This document shows, one piece after another, positions 44,492 to 53,415 of a stretch of 64,000 nucleotides of DNA. Numbering within the stretch: position 1 is the first letter of the stretch; each line of letters starts with the position of its first letter. The notes beneath the pieces were generated by a model that saw only the letters and a program-made list of their open reading frames with translations, searched no databases and had not been told where the DNA came from. Source of the DNA: Rubritalea tangerina (lineage in GTDB: Bacteria > Verrucomicrobiota > Verrucomicrobiia > Verrucomicrobiales > Akkermansiaceae). Both the position numbers and the translations under genes were made by a program. The stretch lies in NCBI RefSeq assembly GCF_042683245.1, contig NZ_JBHUJB010000035.1, positions 1-64,000 of the forward strand, read 5' to 3'.

Positions 44492-45940
44492 CTACTTCTT
44501 CTCAATCAGTTCCTCAGCTGCTAATTCTGACTCTCTCACATGCTTCCAAACTACCTTACTGGTCACCAAGGCAATCGCACTATACGCAATGTAGGACAAA
44601 TAACCAAAGGCGATCATCGTCCCCTCATACGAATTGCCTAACGAAAACGTGCCAAAAAGATTTGCAGTCGGCAACCAACAGAAGAGTAATAACAGCCCAT
44701 CTTGATCAGTCACCTCCGCAAGAACCAGCGCCAACAAACCGACTAACCAAGTGAACATCATCACCGCTAAGTAGATACCAAAAATGTTCGCTGACTTTCG
44801 GAAAAACAACCGGTACACCACAAGCGGAAATACCAATATGCTAAACGAGTTGATCACAGTCGCATGCAACTCATCATCGTCAAATAACTCAAAACCACTG
44901 ATCGCATTGAGCACCTGCAAAATGACAAATAAACTCGCCACGTAAAACACCCCACTCGCCCACCCCGGATACAGTACGCGCCCAGTCACATTGCCCACAC
45001 CAAACTTCCTCACAAAGGGTAAACACACTTGCGGTACCAAATAAGGATGCTCAGTCAACGCGGTCAGCGCCAAGGGCAATATTAATATCCAGCCCAAAAT
45101 CAGAGCAGCGTCCTCATCCACTGGCATCATCAAAAGCGTCGCAAGAACTACTAGACCATACCCGATTAACTTCCTTGGCGTGCTCCGGTTCTCCGCTAGT
45201 GGAGCAATCAACGACGCCCCAAAGTCTAAACTTAACCACATCACATACCCACTAACACCGATAAAGGCCAATAATCCATATAGAGCATCTGGATCACTCA
45301 AAGTTAAAGCATCAACTAAACCCTCCCTCGCAAAAATCACTCCCATCGATATCGTCTGTAAGAGAAAAAAACCTCCGATCAAACAAACTATCCCCCTCAG
45401 AATGATCGATGGCACAGCCGACAAACCTACCGTCAATGCAGTCAATGCCGCCGAAGCTACAAAAATAAGCAACAACAACGCTATCTCTGCAAATAACTGC
45501 ATCCCACCAAAGAAATAACGCATGATCATATACGGCAACAAGGTCACTAATATTAACCCAGATTGCCCAACCAAAGACACCCACTTGCCAAAGACAATTC
45601 TCCATGCACTCAACTTCGTCAGCACCATCAAATCAATAGTCTTGCCCTTGATCTCCGACGATAGAGCTGTGATCCCTCTCAACGGCTGCACAAACATTAC
45701 CGCCAATGAGAAAAATGCAATCAATGTACTCGATAAGGATTCACCAGAATTTCCATAAGAGGATGCTGTGCTGAATCCTATCATCACTAACACAAGCAAT
45801 GCCTGTAATGCGATAAACAGAATCACAAACCCCATCCCACGCATCCCCTGACGCAGTTCCTTAACTAACATCGGACTCAGCTTATCTGAGAAGTCGTTAA
45901 TCTTCTCTAACACTGGATTCACTTTTACTACTTCACTCAC
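44492..45940 (-). CDS. ABC-2 type transporter permease in the MoxR operon
   Basis: A 482-residue inner-membrane protein with about twelve hydrophobic helices. It starts with a cytoplasmic segment LSPMLVKELRQGMRGMGFVILFIALQALLVLVM, typical of ABC-2 permeases, and SEIKGKTIDLMVLTKLSAWRIVFGKWVSL is the usual coupling region. It pairs with the ATPase upstream. In PVC genomes this ATPase/permease pair is embedded in the MoxR/VWA cluster; the exported or moved substrate is unknown. Confidence 0.82.
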   Translation of the reverse strand: MSEVVKVNPVLEKINDFSDKLSPMLVKELRQGMRGMGFVILFIALQALLVLVMIGFSTASSYGNSGESLSSTLIAFFSLAVMFVQPLRGITALSSEIKGKTIDLMVLTKLSAWRIVFGKWVSLVGQSGLILVTLLPYMIMRYFFGGMQLFAEIALLLLIFVASAALTALTVGLSAVPSIILRGIVCLIGGFFLLQTISMGVIFAREGLVDALTLSDPDALYGLLAFIGVSGYVMWLSLDFGASLIAPLAENRSTPRKLIGYGLVVLATLLMMPVDEDAALILGWILILPLALTALTEHPYLVPQVCLPFVRKFGVGNVTGRVLYPGWASGVFYVASLFVILQVLNAISGFELFDDDELHATVINSFSILVFPLVVYRLFFRKSANIFGIYLAVMMFTWLVGLLALVLAEVTDQDGLLLLFCWLPTANLFGTFSLGNSYEGTMIAFGYLSYIAYSAIALVTSKVVWKHVRESELAAEELIEKK

Positions 45941-45955
45941 TTTCTTATAAACGTG

Positions 45956-46984
45956 TTATTGGTTCACTTCGACATTTGCCGTCTCCTTGGCCCGCTGATT
46001 CGGCAATGGCGGTGGACTCACCTGAGGCACCTGCCCCTCATCTATCTGCCCTAAGATATCAATAAAGGCATCCTCTAGGTTCCGCTGCTCCTTGTGGAAC
46101 TCCACCACCTGCAAACCATCTTTGATCATACGTGATAACACTTTGGCTGCCTGCTCCGGCTCATTCGAATCAATCCGTATCCTCCCCCCTCGCTTCCTCT
46201 CGTCTACTAGCTCCACATAGGGTGATGTCACCGCCCAGTCCGCTAAGGCTCTCGCCTCACCTACCACCTGCACATCATAAAAGACTCCTCCCGCATGATC
46301 AGATCCATGCTTCAATGACTCCGCATCCCCGTGGTGGACAATCCTCCCCCCATTGATGAATAACAACGAGTCACACATCTCCCCCAATTCCGATAAAATA
46401 TGAGAAGAGATAAAGATCGTCTTACCCTCCTCCGCTAATATCCTAATCAGATTCTTCAGCTCCACCCTCGCTTTCGGATCCAAGCCCGCTGCCGGCTCAT
46501 CCATGATCAATACCTCCGGATCATGCAATAACGACCTCCCTAAACATAAACGCTGTGTCATCCCTTTTGATAACTTGTTAGACATTCGATCTGATATATC
46601 TAACAAATCAGCAAACTCCATCACCTCCTGCACTCGCATCATTCTCTCCTGCCCCTGATAGCCCAATGCTCTGGCATAAAAATCAAGGTACTCAAGAATC
46701 GTCATATTCTCGTAGTTGCCAAAATCATCAGGCATCCAGCCAATCAAAGAACGCACCTGTGTCGGTGCATTGATCACATTGTGACCACAAATTTCCACCG
46801 TCCCCGAGGTTGCATAATCAAGGGTCGCCAATATCCGCATCGTCGTTGTCTTGCCCGCCCCATTGGCCCCTACAAAACCACACACTGAACCACGTGGAAC
46901 CTCAAATGAAAGATCATCCACTGCCTTAAGCGCTCCAAAATGACGCTTAAGATTTTTTACTCGTATCGCTATATCTGACATCAC
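45956..46984 (-). CDS. ABC transporter ATP-binding protein, CcmA/GldA-like
   Basis: A 342-residue ATPase. Walker A is VGANGAGKTTTMRIL, the Q-loop region is IGWMPDDFGNYENMT, the signature LSKGMTQRLCLGRSLL has lysine in place of the second glycine, Walker B is VLIMDEPAAGLDP, and the switch is FISSHILSEL. About 130 residues follow the core, ending in a proline-rich tail. It energises the permease 15 bp downstream. The gliding-motility pair GldA/GldF and Bacillus bacitracin exporters have the same design, but no gliding genes are seen. Confidence 0.88.
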   Translation of the reverse strand: MMSDIAIRVKNLKRHFGALKAVDDLSFEVPRGSVCGFVGANGAGKTTTMRILATLDYATSGTVEICGHNVINAPTQVRSLIGWMPDDFGNYENMTILEYLDFYARALGYQGQERMMRVQEVMEFADLLDISDRMSNKLSKGMTQRLCLGRSLLHDPEVLIMDEPAAGLDPKARVELKNLIRILAEEGKTIFISSHILSELGEMCDSLLFINGGRIVHHGDAESLKHGSDHAGGVFYDVQVVGEARALADWAVTSPYVELVDERKRGGRIRIDSNEPEQAAKVLSRMIKDGLQVVEFHKEQRNLEDAFIDILGQIDEGQVPQVSPPPLPNQRAKETANVEVNQ

Positions 46985-46993
46985 TTTCTTGCT

Positions 46994-48799
46994 CTATTGG
47001 GCCACCACTGGGCCAGTAATTATGGAATGCGTCGCCTGCCAGTCGATCGATGGATGCGTATCAATCGCCGGTGCCGCTTTTGTAATCGCAAAAAAGTGCT
47101 CTTTCCTGCCCATCAAATCAGTCACTGTTAAATCTCGCAAATTGTGAGTTAATAGCTCTCCAGCATCCCACAAAATGTCTCTCGCTTCTTGCGCGCTCAC
47201 CAGCTCAACCTTTGCCTTTGCCCCCTGCTCCACTGAGGCTGCACTTGACCACCACCGGCCATCCGCATCCTGATAGAGAACCTTGTCCAACGCGAACTCA
47301 AAACCTGAATGCAATACCGGACTCTCAGCATCTCCTGATAGTGACACACGTCCTCTTGTTGGAACGACGGCTTCAACATAGTGCGCTAACTCAGATCTCG
47401 ACTGAAACCAGTCACCCTCAGCAATAGTCCCATTCTCCCCCTGAGAGATAACATACTGCCCCGCTCCCCCAGCCGTATCCAAAGTCACCCTTGATAATCG
47501 AGAACGCTCAAGCGGCAATGGCGATAAACTTGCATTCACAGAAGTCTCAAAACTTGAATCTAACAAGATCCCTGTTCGACAAAATTGTTGCTGCTTCACA
47601 TAGGCTTTGTACTCACCATCGTCAGCCCTCACTTCTACTAGCTGCACCCGCTCACCCTCTCCACCAAATCCATCCTGTAAAATGATCACACAAACCAAAA
47701 TCGCACTCGCCCCCAATGCTATTAATGGCGTCGTGATAAACATCCGATGCCGCCGACCAGCCTTCGCAAATACAAATAAATTCACCGGCCCCACCACAAT
47801 ACCGAAGGCTAACAATACCAACACTAACAATGTTGGTTTAAAACCCTCGCCCTTCAATTTATCGTATAAGCCCCAACTCGAACTACTGTAATCGTGCTGC
47901 AGTTGTTGTGGCATTGGCTCTTGAGTCTTACGCCCCATCACCACTTGACGAAACTTCTTCTCGTCCACCTTCCCTTCACTATCCATCGACATGATGTCCA
48001 CCCTCCCAAAAGATCTTCTCTCACCTCGCTTCTTCTCGCCAAATCCAAGTCGCAGCATGTCGATTGAAGCATCTTCAGTGTACACCATCAAGTGTCCACC
48101 CAGTCGGTTCCATTCCATGATCGCATTGCGTGCCGGAGCCTCGAGACCTAACCATTCAGAATCCGTAAGCACAAGCGTGTCAAAGCCGACATAAGCGCGC
48201 CAGTCACCACTCAATTTCTCAGGCACAAACTCCCCAGCCGCCTCAATATTTCCACGAGAAGAACTTATATAACGCTCCACCTCATCGTCAATCTTCGCAC
48301 CATTCACCCCATTCAAAAATTCACTCATCACTACCGATGGCCACTCAGAGCTCTGCTCCCAACTCATGTAATCATCTTGCGCTTCAAAACCCGACGTCTC
48401 CGTGCGCATCTCCAAACTTAGATCATTGACATCCGCTCCGTGAGGACTCGCATACATCGTGACGATCGGCACCAATACCTCATACTGCTTGCTCTCACCC
48501 GCTGGACAACTAAAGGCATAGCTAGAACTCAAAACATTATCGTCTGAGCCTGACCCATACCAATGATAACCCGCACCATCCGTCGATTTAAAACTCACAT
48601 ACCAAACCCTCTCAGACTGTGACATGTTGCTCAACGATACCTCCACAGGTAAATACCCATGCGTCGGTAGCGAACTGTAGTCACTCGTCGCTTTCAGCTT
48701 TAGCATGCCCTTCAGGTGAGAAATGTCAGCAATGACCTCTCTAGCCTGCGCTGCCACAACCATTAGGGACGCCAGCCCCATACTTAAATATTTATTCAT
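46994..48799 (-). CDS. Membrane protein with degenerate glutamine-amidotransferase-like domain
   Basis: About 601 residues from the ATG at 48799, which gives signal MNKYLSMGLASLMVVAAQA; a GTG at 48811 overlaps moxR by 8 bp and is possible. A periplasmic beta-rich part (LPVEVSLSNMSQSERVWYVSF) leads to a segment at about 200-250 (YVGFDTLVLTDSEWLGL, MEWNRLGGHLMVYTED) that matches the amidotransferase-like domains of this gene neighbourhood. Two helices follow (PTLLVLVLLAFGIVVGPVNLFVF, TTPLIALGASAILVCVIIL), then a C-terminal beta-rich domain. Function is unknown; its fixed place between MoxR and the ABC ATPase suggests a structural role in the same complex. Confidence 0.72.
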   Translation of the reverse strand: MNKYLSMGLASLMVVAAQAREVIADISHLKGMLKLKATSDYSSLPTHGYLPVEVSLSNMSQSERVWYVSFKSTDGAGYHWYGSGSDDNVLSSSYAFSCPAGESKQYEVLVPIVTMYASPHGADVNDLSLEMRTETSGFEAQDDYMSWEQSSEWPSVVMSEFLNGVNGAKIDDEVERYISSSRGNIEAAGEFVPEKLSGDWRAYVGFDTLVLTDSEWLGLEAPARNAIMEWNRLGGHLMVYTEDASIDMLRLGFGEKKRGERRSFGRVDIMSMDSEGKVDEKKFRQVVMGRKTQEPMPQQLQHDYSSSSWGLYDKLKGEGFKPTLLVLVLLAFGIVVGPVNLFVFAKAGRRHRMFITTPLIALGASAILVCVIILQDGFGGEGERVQLVEVRADDGEYKAYVKQQQFCRTGILLDSSFETSVNASLSPLPLERSRLSRVTLDTAGGAGQYVISQGENGTIAEGDWFQSRSELAHYVEAVVPTRGRVSLSGDAESPVLHSGFEFALDKVLYQDADGRWWSSAASVEQGAKAKVELVSAQEARDILWDAGELLTHNLRDLTVTDLMGRKEHFFAITKAAPAIDTHPSIDWQATHSIITGPVVAQ

Positions 48800-48803
48800 G
48801 TTC

Positions 48804-49817
48804 TTAAACACCGGTCTTCTTCAAAGTCTTTGGAGTCTCTTGCGTCTGATAGGGTACCTCATCCACAATCTGCTCAATCACCTCATTCACTGTCACACCA
48901 TCCACTTGCGCACTGTAATCCAGTAACACCCTGTGCCTCAGAACTGCCGCAGCAATACTCTTTACATCCTCAAAACTCGCATTTGGCCGCTCGTGCATCA
49001 ATGCCCTCGCCTTCGCTGCAGATGCCAACGATAATGCAGCCCGCGGACTCGACCCAAACTTTAAATGCTGCGCCGCCTCCGACTCCCCAGGGTGCGTCGC
49101 TGTCACCAAACGCGCAATGTAATTGGCCACCACATCGGGTAAGTAAACCTTACGTACCACCTCCAATATCTCAGTAAACTCCTCAGGCTGCATCGCCTGC
49201 TCTACCACAGGCTCCTGCCCTAACTCACGCATCATCACAATCTGCTCCAAAGTTCCCGCTGAGTTCCTCGTTACCTCTAACTTAAATAAAAAGCGGTCGA
49301 GCTGCGCCTCAGGTAGTGGATACGTCCCTTCTAACTCAATCGGGTTTTGAGTCGCTAATACAAAGAAAGGTGCCGGCAAACTATGGGTCTCACCTAACAC
49401 CGTCACACAGCGTTCCTGCATCGCCTCCAACAATGCTGACTGCGTCTTGGGTGAGGCCCTGTTTATCTCATCAGCCAATACCAAATTCGTAAACAAGGGC
49501 CCAGGCTGGAAAACAAAACTCCTGTGTCCATCCACTTCTTGCAAGACCGGGTTTCCTGTGATGTCTCCAGGTAATAGATCTGGAGTAAACTGCACACGCT
49601 TTGTGTCCAAGCCAAGTGACTTAGAAAGCCCCTTTACTAACTCAGTCTTACCCAATCCCGGTAAACCCTCCAATAGTACATGTCCGCGCGCCAGTAACCC
49701 AATAATCACAAGATCTATCAGCTCAGATTGCCCAAAGAGCACGCCGTTCATTGACTCCTGCAATGCCCTTATCTTTGGCACCACCTTCTCGACTTCTTGT
49801 TCACTCGCGTATTCCAT
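48804..49817 (-). CDS. moxR: MoxR-family AAA+ ATPase
   Basis: A 337-residue chaperone-like ATPase. Walker A is HVLLEGLPGLGKTELVKGL, Walker B NLVLADEINRASPKTQSALLEAMQE, sensor 1 FFVLATQNPIELEGTYPLPEAQLDRF, and the lid has SPRAALSLASAAKARA. MoxR proteins work with VWA/DUF58 partners to insert metals or mature protein complexes; three such partners are encoded downstream. It lies 2 bp after the first gene of the operon. Confidence 0.93.
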   Translation of the reverse strand: MEYASEQEVEKVVPKIRALQESMNGVLFGQSELIDLVIIGLLARGHVLLEGLPGLGKTELVKGLSKSLGLDTKRVQFTPDLLPGDITGNPVLQEVDGHRSFVFQPGPLFTNLVLADEINRASPKTQSALLEAMQERCVTVLGETHSLPAPFFVLATQNPIELEGTYPLPEAQLDRFLFKLEVTRNSAGTLEQIVMMRELGQEPVVEQAMQPEEFTEILEVVRKVYLPDVVANYIARLVTATHPGESEAAQHLKFGSSPRAALSLASAAKARALMHERPNASFEDVKSIAAAVLRHRVLLDYSAQVDGVTVNEVIEQIVDEVPYQTQETPKTLKKTGV

Positions 49818-49819
49818 GA

Positions 49820-51124
49820 CTATTTAAAAAATTGCTTCAGCGCTTTTTGCTCGTTGGGGAGCAACTCGTTCTGCCAGACTCGCTCGCCACCTCGCCCCTC
49901 TGTCCCTACTGCTCCGCCAGCTTGTGGCGCTGTCTCCCTCATGTCCACCTCGTGTTCTGTCACCCGCGTTTCTAGTAAATCTCCCGGTAATGAACCGTCA
50001 GGGTTCTTCGGATCTATCCCCTCAAAACCACCCGCCTCTAGCGGGTCATTAGGGTCGCCTAACACCCCTGGTGGATGCCCTGGACCACGCTCAATGCCCC
50101 CATTGCCAAATTCACCAGGCCCACCCTCACCCATCTCTCCAGGCCCCTCACCAATCCCCTCTCCCTGCGCTTCCTGTTGTTGCTTTAACCTCTCCGCATG
50201 CTCGCGCATCTTTTGGCGCATCGCATCCAACTTCTCTTTTGGAATATCCCCCAACTTGTCCGGGTCAATCCCCTTCAGCTGCTCCAGCAATTCCTTGTTA
50301 GGCTTCATCGCCCCACCTTCCATGCCTTCTAGCGCCTTATCAAACTCATCGAGCAAATTCTTCTGCCGCTCCTGCGTCATCTTTCCTTCTGCCTGTTTGA
50401 GCTCCTGCAGAGCCCTCTCCGATTTTCTCAAATCTTGTTCTAGCTCAGCAGCGCTGTTCTGATGCGCACTTCTCAAAGAATCAATCGCTTCCAAGCTCGA
50501 GTGACTATACCAATCCTCACTGTTTGCCTCCCTCAGTTGCTCGACCTTTTCCTTCATCTCCTCGATGTATTCCTCATCCACTACCTCATCGAGCTCTAGC
50601 TCCTCCACCGACTCTACTAAATCCGTATACCCTTTCGGAGGCGCCGCCACATACCCACCATCTTGTTGCTGGCCAATTGGGATAAATGCAGCAGAACTAA
50701 ATAAACAAAAACCTCCAATAATCGGTAGCAACAAACGCGACCATCTCCAACCTAACTGAATATCTACCTTCTTTCCACACGCGGGCCAACTAGCCACCCC
50801 AGCACGTGCCGCACTCAGCCCATTATGCATCCCTAGGCTGCTCTCTAATCGTACTAAAGCCTGGTCCTCAGTCTCAAATTTCCCTCTAACTATCCACCAA
50901 CACCCCCCAATAGTAAACACCATTCCCACAGCCGCAACACCACCAATGAAAAACCAATCAAATACTCCATTCACATAGCGTATGCGAATGATCACCACTG
51001 CTAACACCATGCTAAAAATTAGCATGGGCAAACGACACCGCTCTAGCAACCACGCCAGATTTACCTTGCGCGCCGTGCTTCTCGCTACACGCATCCATTG
51101 ATGCTCTTGTGGGCAATTCTGCAT
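49820..51124 (-). CDS. Coiled-coil membrane protein, first gene of the MoxR operon
   Basis: A 434-residue protein with three hydrophobic helices (CRLPMLIFSMVLAVVIIRI, FFIGGVAAVGMVFTIGGCWWIV, LLLPIIGGFCLFSSAAFI). A long acidic coiled coil follows (about 185-330, ELDEVVDEEYIEEMKEKVEQL), then a low-complexity glycine/proline/glutamate region (GEGPGEMGEGGPGEFGNGG). It recalls the DUF4175-like proteins that head similar clusters in proteobacteria and planctomycetes, but I could not confirm the family. As promoter-proximal gene it probably anchors the complex. Its start is 140 bp from the divergent rhomboid gene. Confidence 0.68.
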   Translation of the reverse strand: MQNCPQEHQWMRVARSTARKVNLAWLLERCRLPMLIFSMVLAVVIIRIRYVNGVFDWFFIGGVAAVGMVFTIGGCWWIVRGKFETEDQALVRLESSLGMHNGLSAARAGVASWPACGKKVDIQLGWRWSRLLLPIIGGFCLFSSAAFIPIGQQQDGGYVAAPPKGYTDLVESVEELELDEVVDEEYIEEMKEKVEQLREANSEDWYSHSSLEAIDSLRSAHQNSAAELEQDLRKSERALQELKQAEGKMTQERQKNLLDEFDKALEGMEGGAMKPNKELLEQLKGIDPDKLGDIPKEKLDAMRQKMREHAERLKQQQEAQGEGIGEGPGEMGEGGPGEFGNGGIERGPGHPPGVLGDPNDPLEAGGFEGIDPKNPDGSLPGDLLETRVTEHEVDMRETAPQAGGAVGTEGRGGERVWQNELLPNEQKALKQFFK

Positions 51125-51264
51125 TTCAACTACACAAGTAACTCCATGGGAAACCCCTACGTCGAGCTACTTCGTCAGAAACTAACTTTTTCTCACACCA
51201 TGACAAGCCACAATCCTCACAATTTCACTTTGCATCTCACAAAAATGAATGGAACCTTAGCACA

Positions 51265-51855
51265 GTGAAATCGGCCCACCCAAAGAAGCAACGGATCGCC
51301 CAACAGCGCCCCACCTTCATGTACCTTCTCGATCTCGTGCTCATCGCCTGGATCATCGAAGCAGTCGATCAGTTTTTCCTCGCCGGCCAATTGGATAGAT
51401 TCGGCATCCACCCACGGCAGGCATTCGGTCTGCTAGGCATCCCAATCATGCCTTGGCTCCACGGCGGTTTCGGTCATCTAAGCTCTAACACCGTCCCCTT
51501 CCTCACTTTGGGATACATCATGCTCAAATCAGAAGGTAGACGCTTCTACTACAGCTCTGCCATCATCATCCTGCTCGGAGGCCTAGGTACCTGGCTCATT
51601 GGTGGAACCGGAGAAGTCCACATCGGTGCCAGCGGCCTCATCTATGGCTACTTCGGCTACGTTATGACCCGTGCTATCATCGAAAGTAAACCACTCTGGC
51701 TCATCACCGGCATCCTCGTCGCCGTCTTCTATGGAAGCATGATCTTCGGAGTCCTCCCCCAAGGCCAAATCCCCGTCTCATGGGAAGGTCACCTCACAGG
51801 TATGCTCGCCGGTATCTGGCTCGGCCGTCGCCACAAAGGCCTCAGCAGCGAATAA
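51265..51855 (+). CDS. Rhomboid-family intramembrane serine protease
   Basis: A 196-residue protein starting at GTG 51265; an ATG at 51319 just ahead of the first helix is an alternative. Six membrane helices carry the rhomboid signature: HGGFGHLSSNTVPFLTLG (helix 2 His and Asn), the catalytic serine in IGASGLIYGYFGY, and the catalytic histidine in SWEGHLTGMLAGIWLG. Rhomboids cut single-pass membrane proteins; the client here is unknown, though many surface and OmpA-type proteins are near. It is followed 70 bp later by metA. Confidence 0.87.
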   Translation: MKSAHPKKQRIAQQRPTFMYLLDLVLIAWIIEAVDQFFLAGQLDRFGIHPRQAFGLLGIPIMPWLHGGFGHLSSNTVPFLTLGYIMLKSEGRRFYYSSAIIILLGGLGTWLIGGTGEVHIGASGLIYGYFGYVMTRAIIESKPLWLITGILVAVFYGSMIFGVLPQGQIPVSWEGHLTGMLAGIWLGRRHKGLSSE

Positions 51856-51927
51856 TACCAGAAACACCTCACGCCCAAAAACCTCGCTGGATTTATCCTC
51901 GAAGCTGTGTATCAAGTCCCCAAGCAC

Positions 51928-52845
51928 ATGCCCATCAAGATTCCAGACACACTGCCAGCGCGCGCCACTCTGCGCGCAGAATCTGTCGACCTCATCGATA
52001 GCTCTACAGCCGCTCGCCAAGACATCCGCCCCATGCGCGTCGTCCTTCTGAATCTGATGCCCAAAAAGGTGCAGACCGAGATCCAATACGCCAGACTCCT
52101 CGGCGCCTCACCGCTCCAGGTCGAACTCACCCTCATGACCACAGCAAGCTATAGCCCCAAGAATGTGGGCCAAGACCACTTGCTCGAATTCTACCGCACC
52201 CTAGACGACATCCGCGATGAGTACTTCGATGCCCTCATCATCACCGGCGCCCCTATCGAAACCCTCCCCTTCGAAGAGGTGAAGTATTGGCAAGAACTCA
52301 CTGAAATCATCGAGTGGTCGCGAAGCCATGTCTTTCGCCGCCTCGGCATCTGCTGGGGGGCACAAGCCCTCATGAAAACCCTCCACGGTATCGATAAATT
52401 CCAAATGGAGGACAAGCTCTTCGGTGTCTACGACCACCACCTACGCCAGAACACTGGCACCCGCCTCATGCAGGGCTTCATCGACCGCTTCCCTATGCCT
52501 GTCTCCCGCTACACCGCAAATAAAGCAGAAGATATCGAAGCTGCTGGCCTCGCCGTGCTCGCTCACTCCGATGAAGCAGGTACCGCAATGGCACGATGCT
52601 CAAAAACTGGTGACCTCTTCATCCTCAACCACCTCGAATACGACGCCGACACCCTCGGCCAAGAATATTTCAGAGATAAAGAGGCCGGACTCGATACCGC
52701 ACTTCCTGAAAACTACTTCCCAGGAAATGACGACTCCCAAGCTCCCATCAACCGCTGGCGACCCTACGCGTTCTTGCTCTTCAATAATTTCATTAACGAA
52801 CTCTACCAAGACACCCCCTTTGATCTCTCAACGATCAAGCACTAG
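51928..52845 (+). CDS. metA: Homoserine O-acyltransferase (MetA type)
   Basis: Transfers an acyl group from succinyl- or acetyl-CoA to homoserine at the entry to methionine synthesis. About 305 residues from the ATG at 51928, where the family's standard MPIKIPDTLPA begins; a GTG at 51907 is in frame. Conserved blocks are VVLLNLMPKKVQTEIQYARLLG, ITGAPIETLPFEEVKYW, RLGICWGAQALM (catalytic Cys), and FILNHLEYDADTL (catalytic His). Whether acetyl or succinyl is used cannot be settled by eye. A dispersed repeat begins about 10 bp after its stop. Confidence 0.93.
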   Translation: MPIKIPDTLPARATLRAESVDLIDSSTAARQDIRPMRVVLLNLMPKKVQTEIQYARLLGASPLQVELTLMTTASYSPKNVGQDHLLEFYRTLDDIRDEYFDALIITGAPIETLPFEEVKYWQELTEIIEWSRSHVFRRLGICWGAQALMKTLHGIDKFQMEDKLFGVYDHHLRQNTGTRLMQGFIDRFPMPVSRYTANKAEDIEAAGLAVLAHSDEAGTAMARCSKTGDLFILNHLEYDADTLGQEYFRDKEAGLDTALPENYFPGNDDSQAPINRWRPYAFLLFNNFINELYQDTPFDLSTIKH

Positions 52846-52855
52846 GCAGAGTGAT

Positions 52856-53052
52856 GTCAGCTAAGTAATGGACATCATTGCGAAAGGTAATTTCCCTGAT
52901 CAATAAGGCTAGAGGAAGTCCTGAATAAACATTCCGGACTGCCGAAGAACAAAGGTGATCAGAAAATGACCCGTGCCTCATGAAAAAAGCGACTAACAGG
53001 AGCCATTTTATCAACATAATATCAAACAATTATCTTCAGGACTTAGCTGATA
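52856..53052 (+). repeat. MITE-like dispersed repeat, copy 2, with terminal inverted repeats
   Basis: About 197 bp bounded by a perfect 9-bp inverted repeat, TCAGCTAAG (52857-52865) and CTTAGCTGA (53042-53050). It aligns with the copy at 12501-12657, but between the two TGATCA arms it carries about 40 extra bases. These include a hairpin of their own, AGTCC-t-GAAT-aaac-ATTC-c-GGACT (52917-52940). No coding capacity is seen. It starts about 10 bp after metA, just as copy 1 starts right after the VWA gene. It could be a non-autonomous transposable element or a structured RNA. Confidence 0.7.
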
Positions 53053-53415
53053 CCACTCTAGTCGCGACGCATTGATTTGCTTGCTGCTTGGGATCATTTT
53101 GTGCCCCACAAAGCTACATTTGTTGAGTGAACCTACATCCTAAATACAAAATTTAACCCTGCCCCCCCACAGCTACAGACGCACAAAGTTGCGCAGCACA
53201 CCTGTAATATAGAACTGCCTGTGCACTGTCTCCACAGGACTCTATCCCTGTATCTACCAATGATTTTCAATCATTTAGCCCTCTTTTTGTGTCACTGTTT
53301 TTGCCAGTCATCATCTTCCTAATGCCATCTCGTTTCGTTTGTTTTGTCACATAAAACTCCAATACCATGATGAAACACACCCGATGTCCCCTCAAAACCT
53401 ACACGAGACACACCT
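53053..53415. other. Gene-free spacer ahead of the giant LamG/propeller gene
   Basis: About 360 bp of mixed sequence with no open frame. It should contain the promoter of the 53416 gene, but I could not identify a good pair of boxes. A small palindrome, ATGATTTTCAATCAT (53260-53274), lies about 140 bp upstream of the start. Confidence 0.45.
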
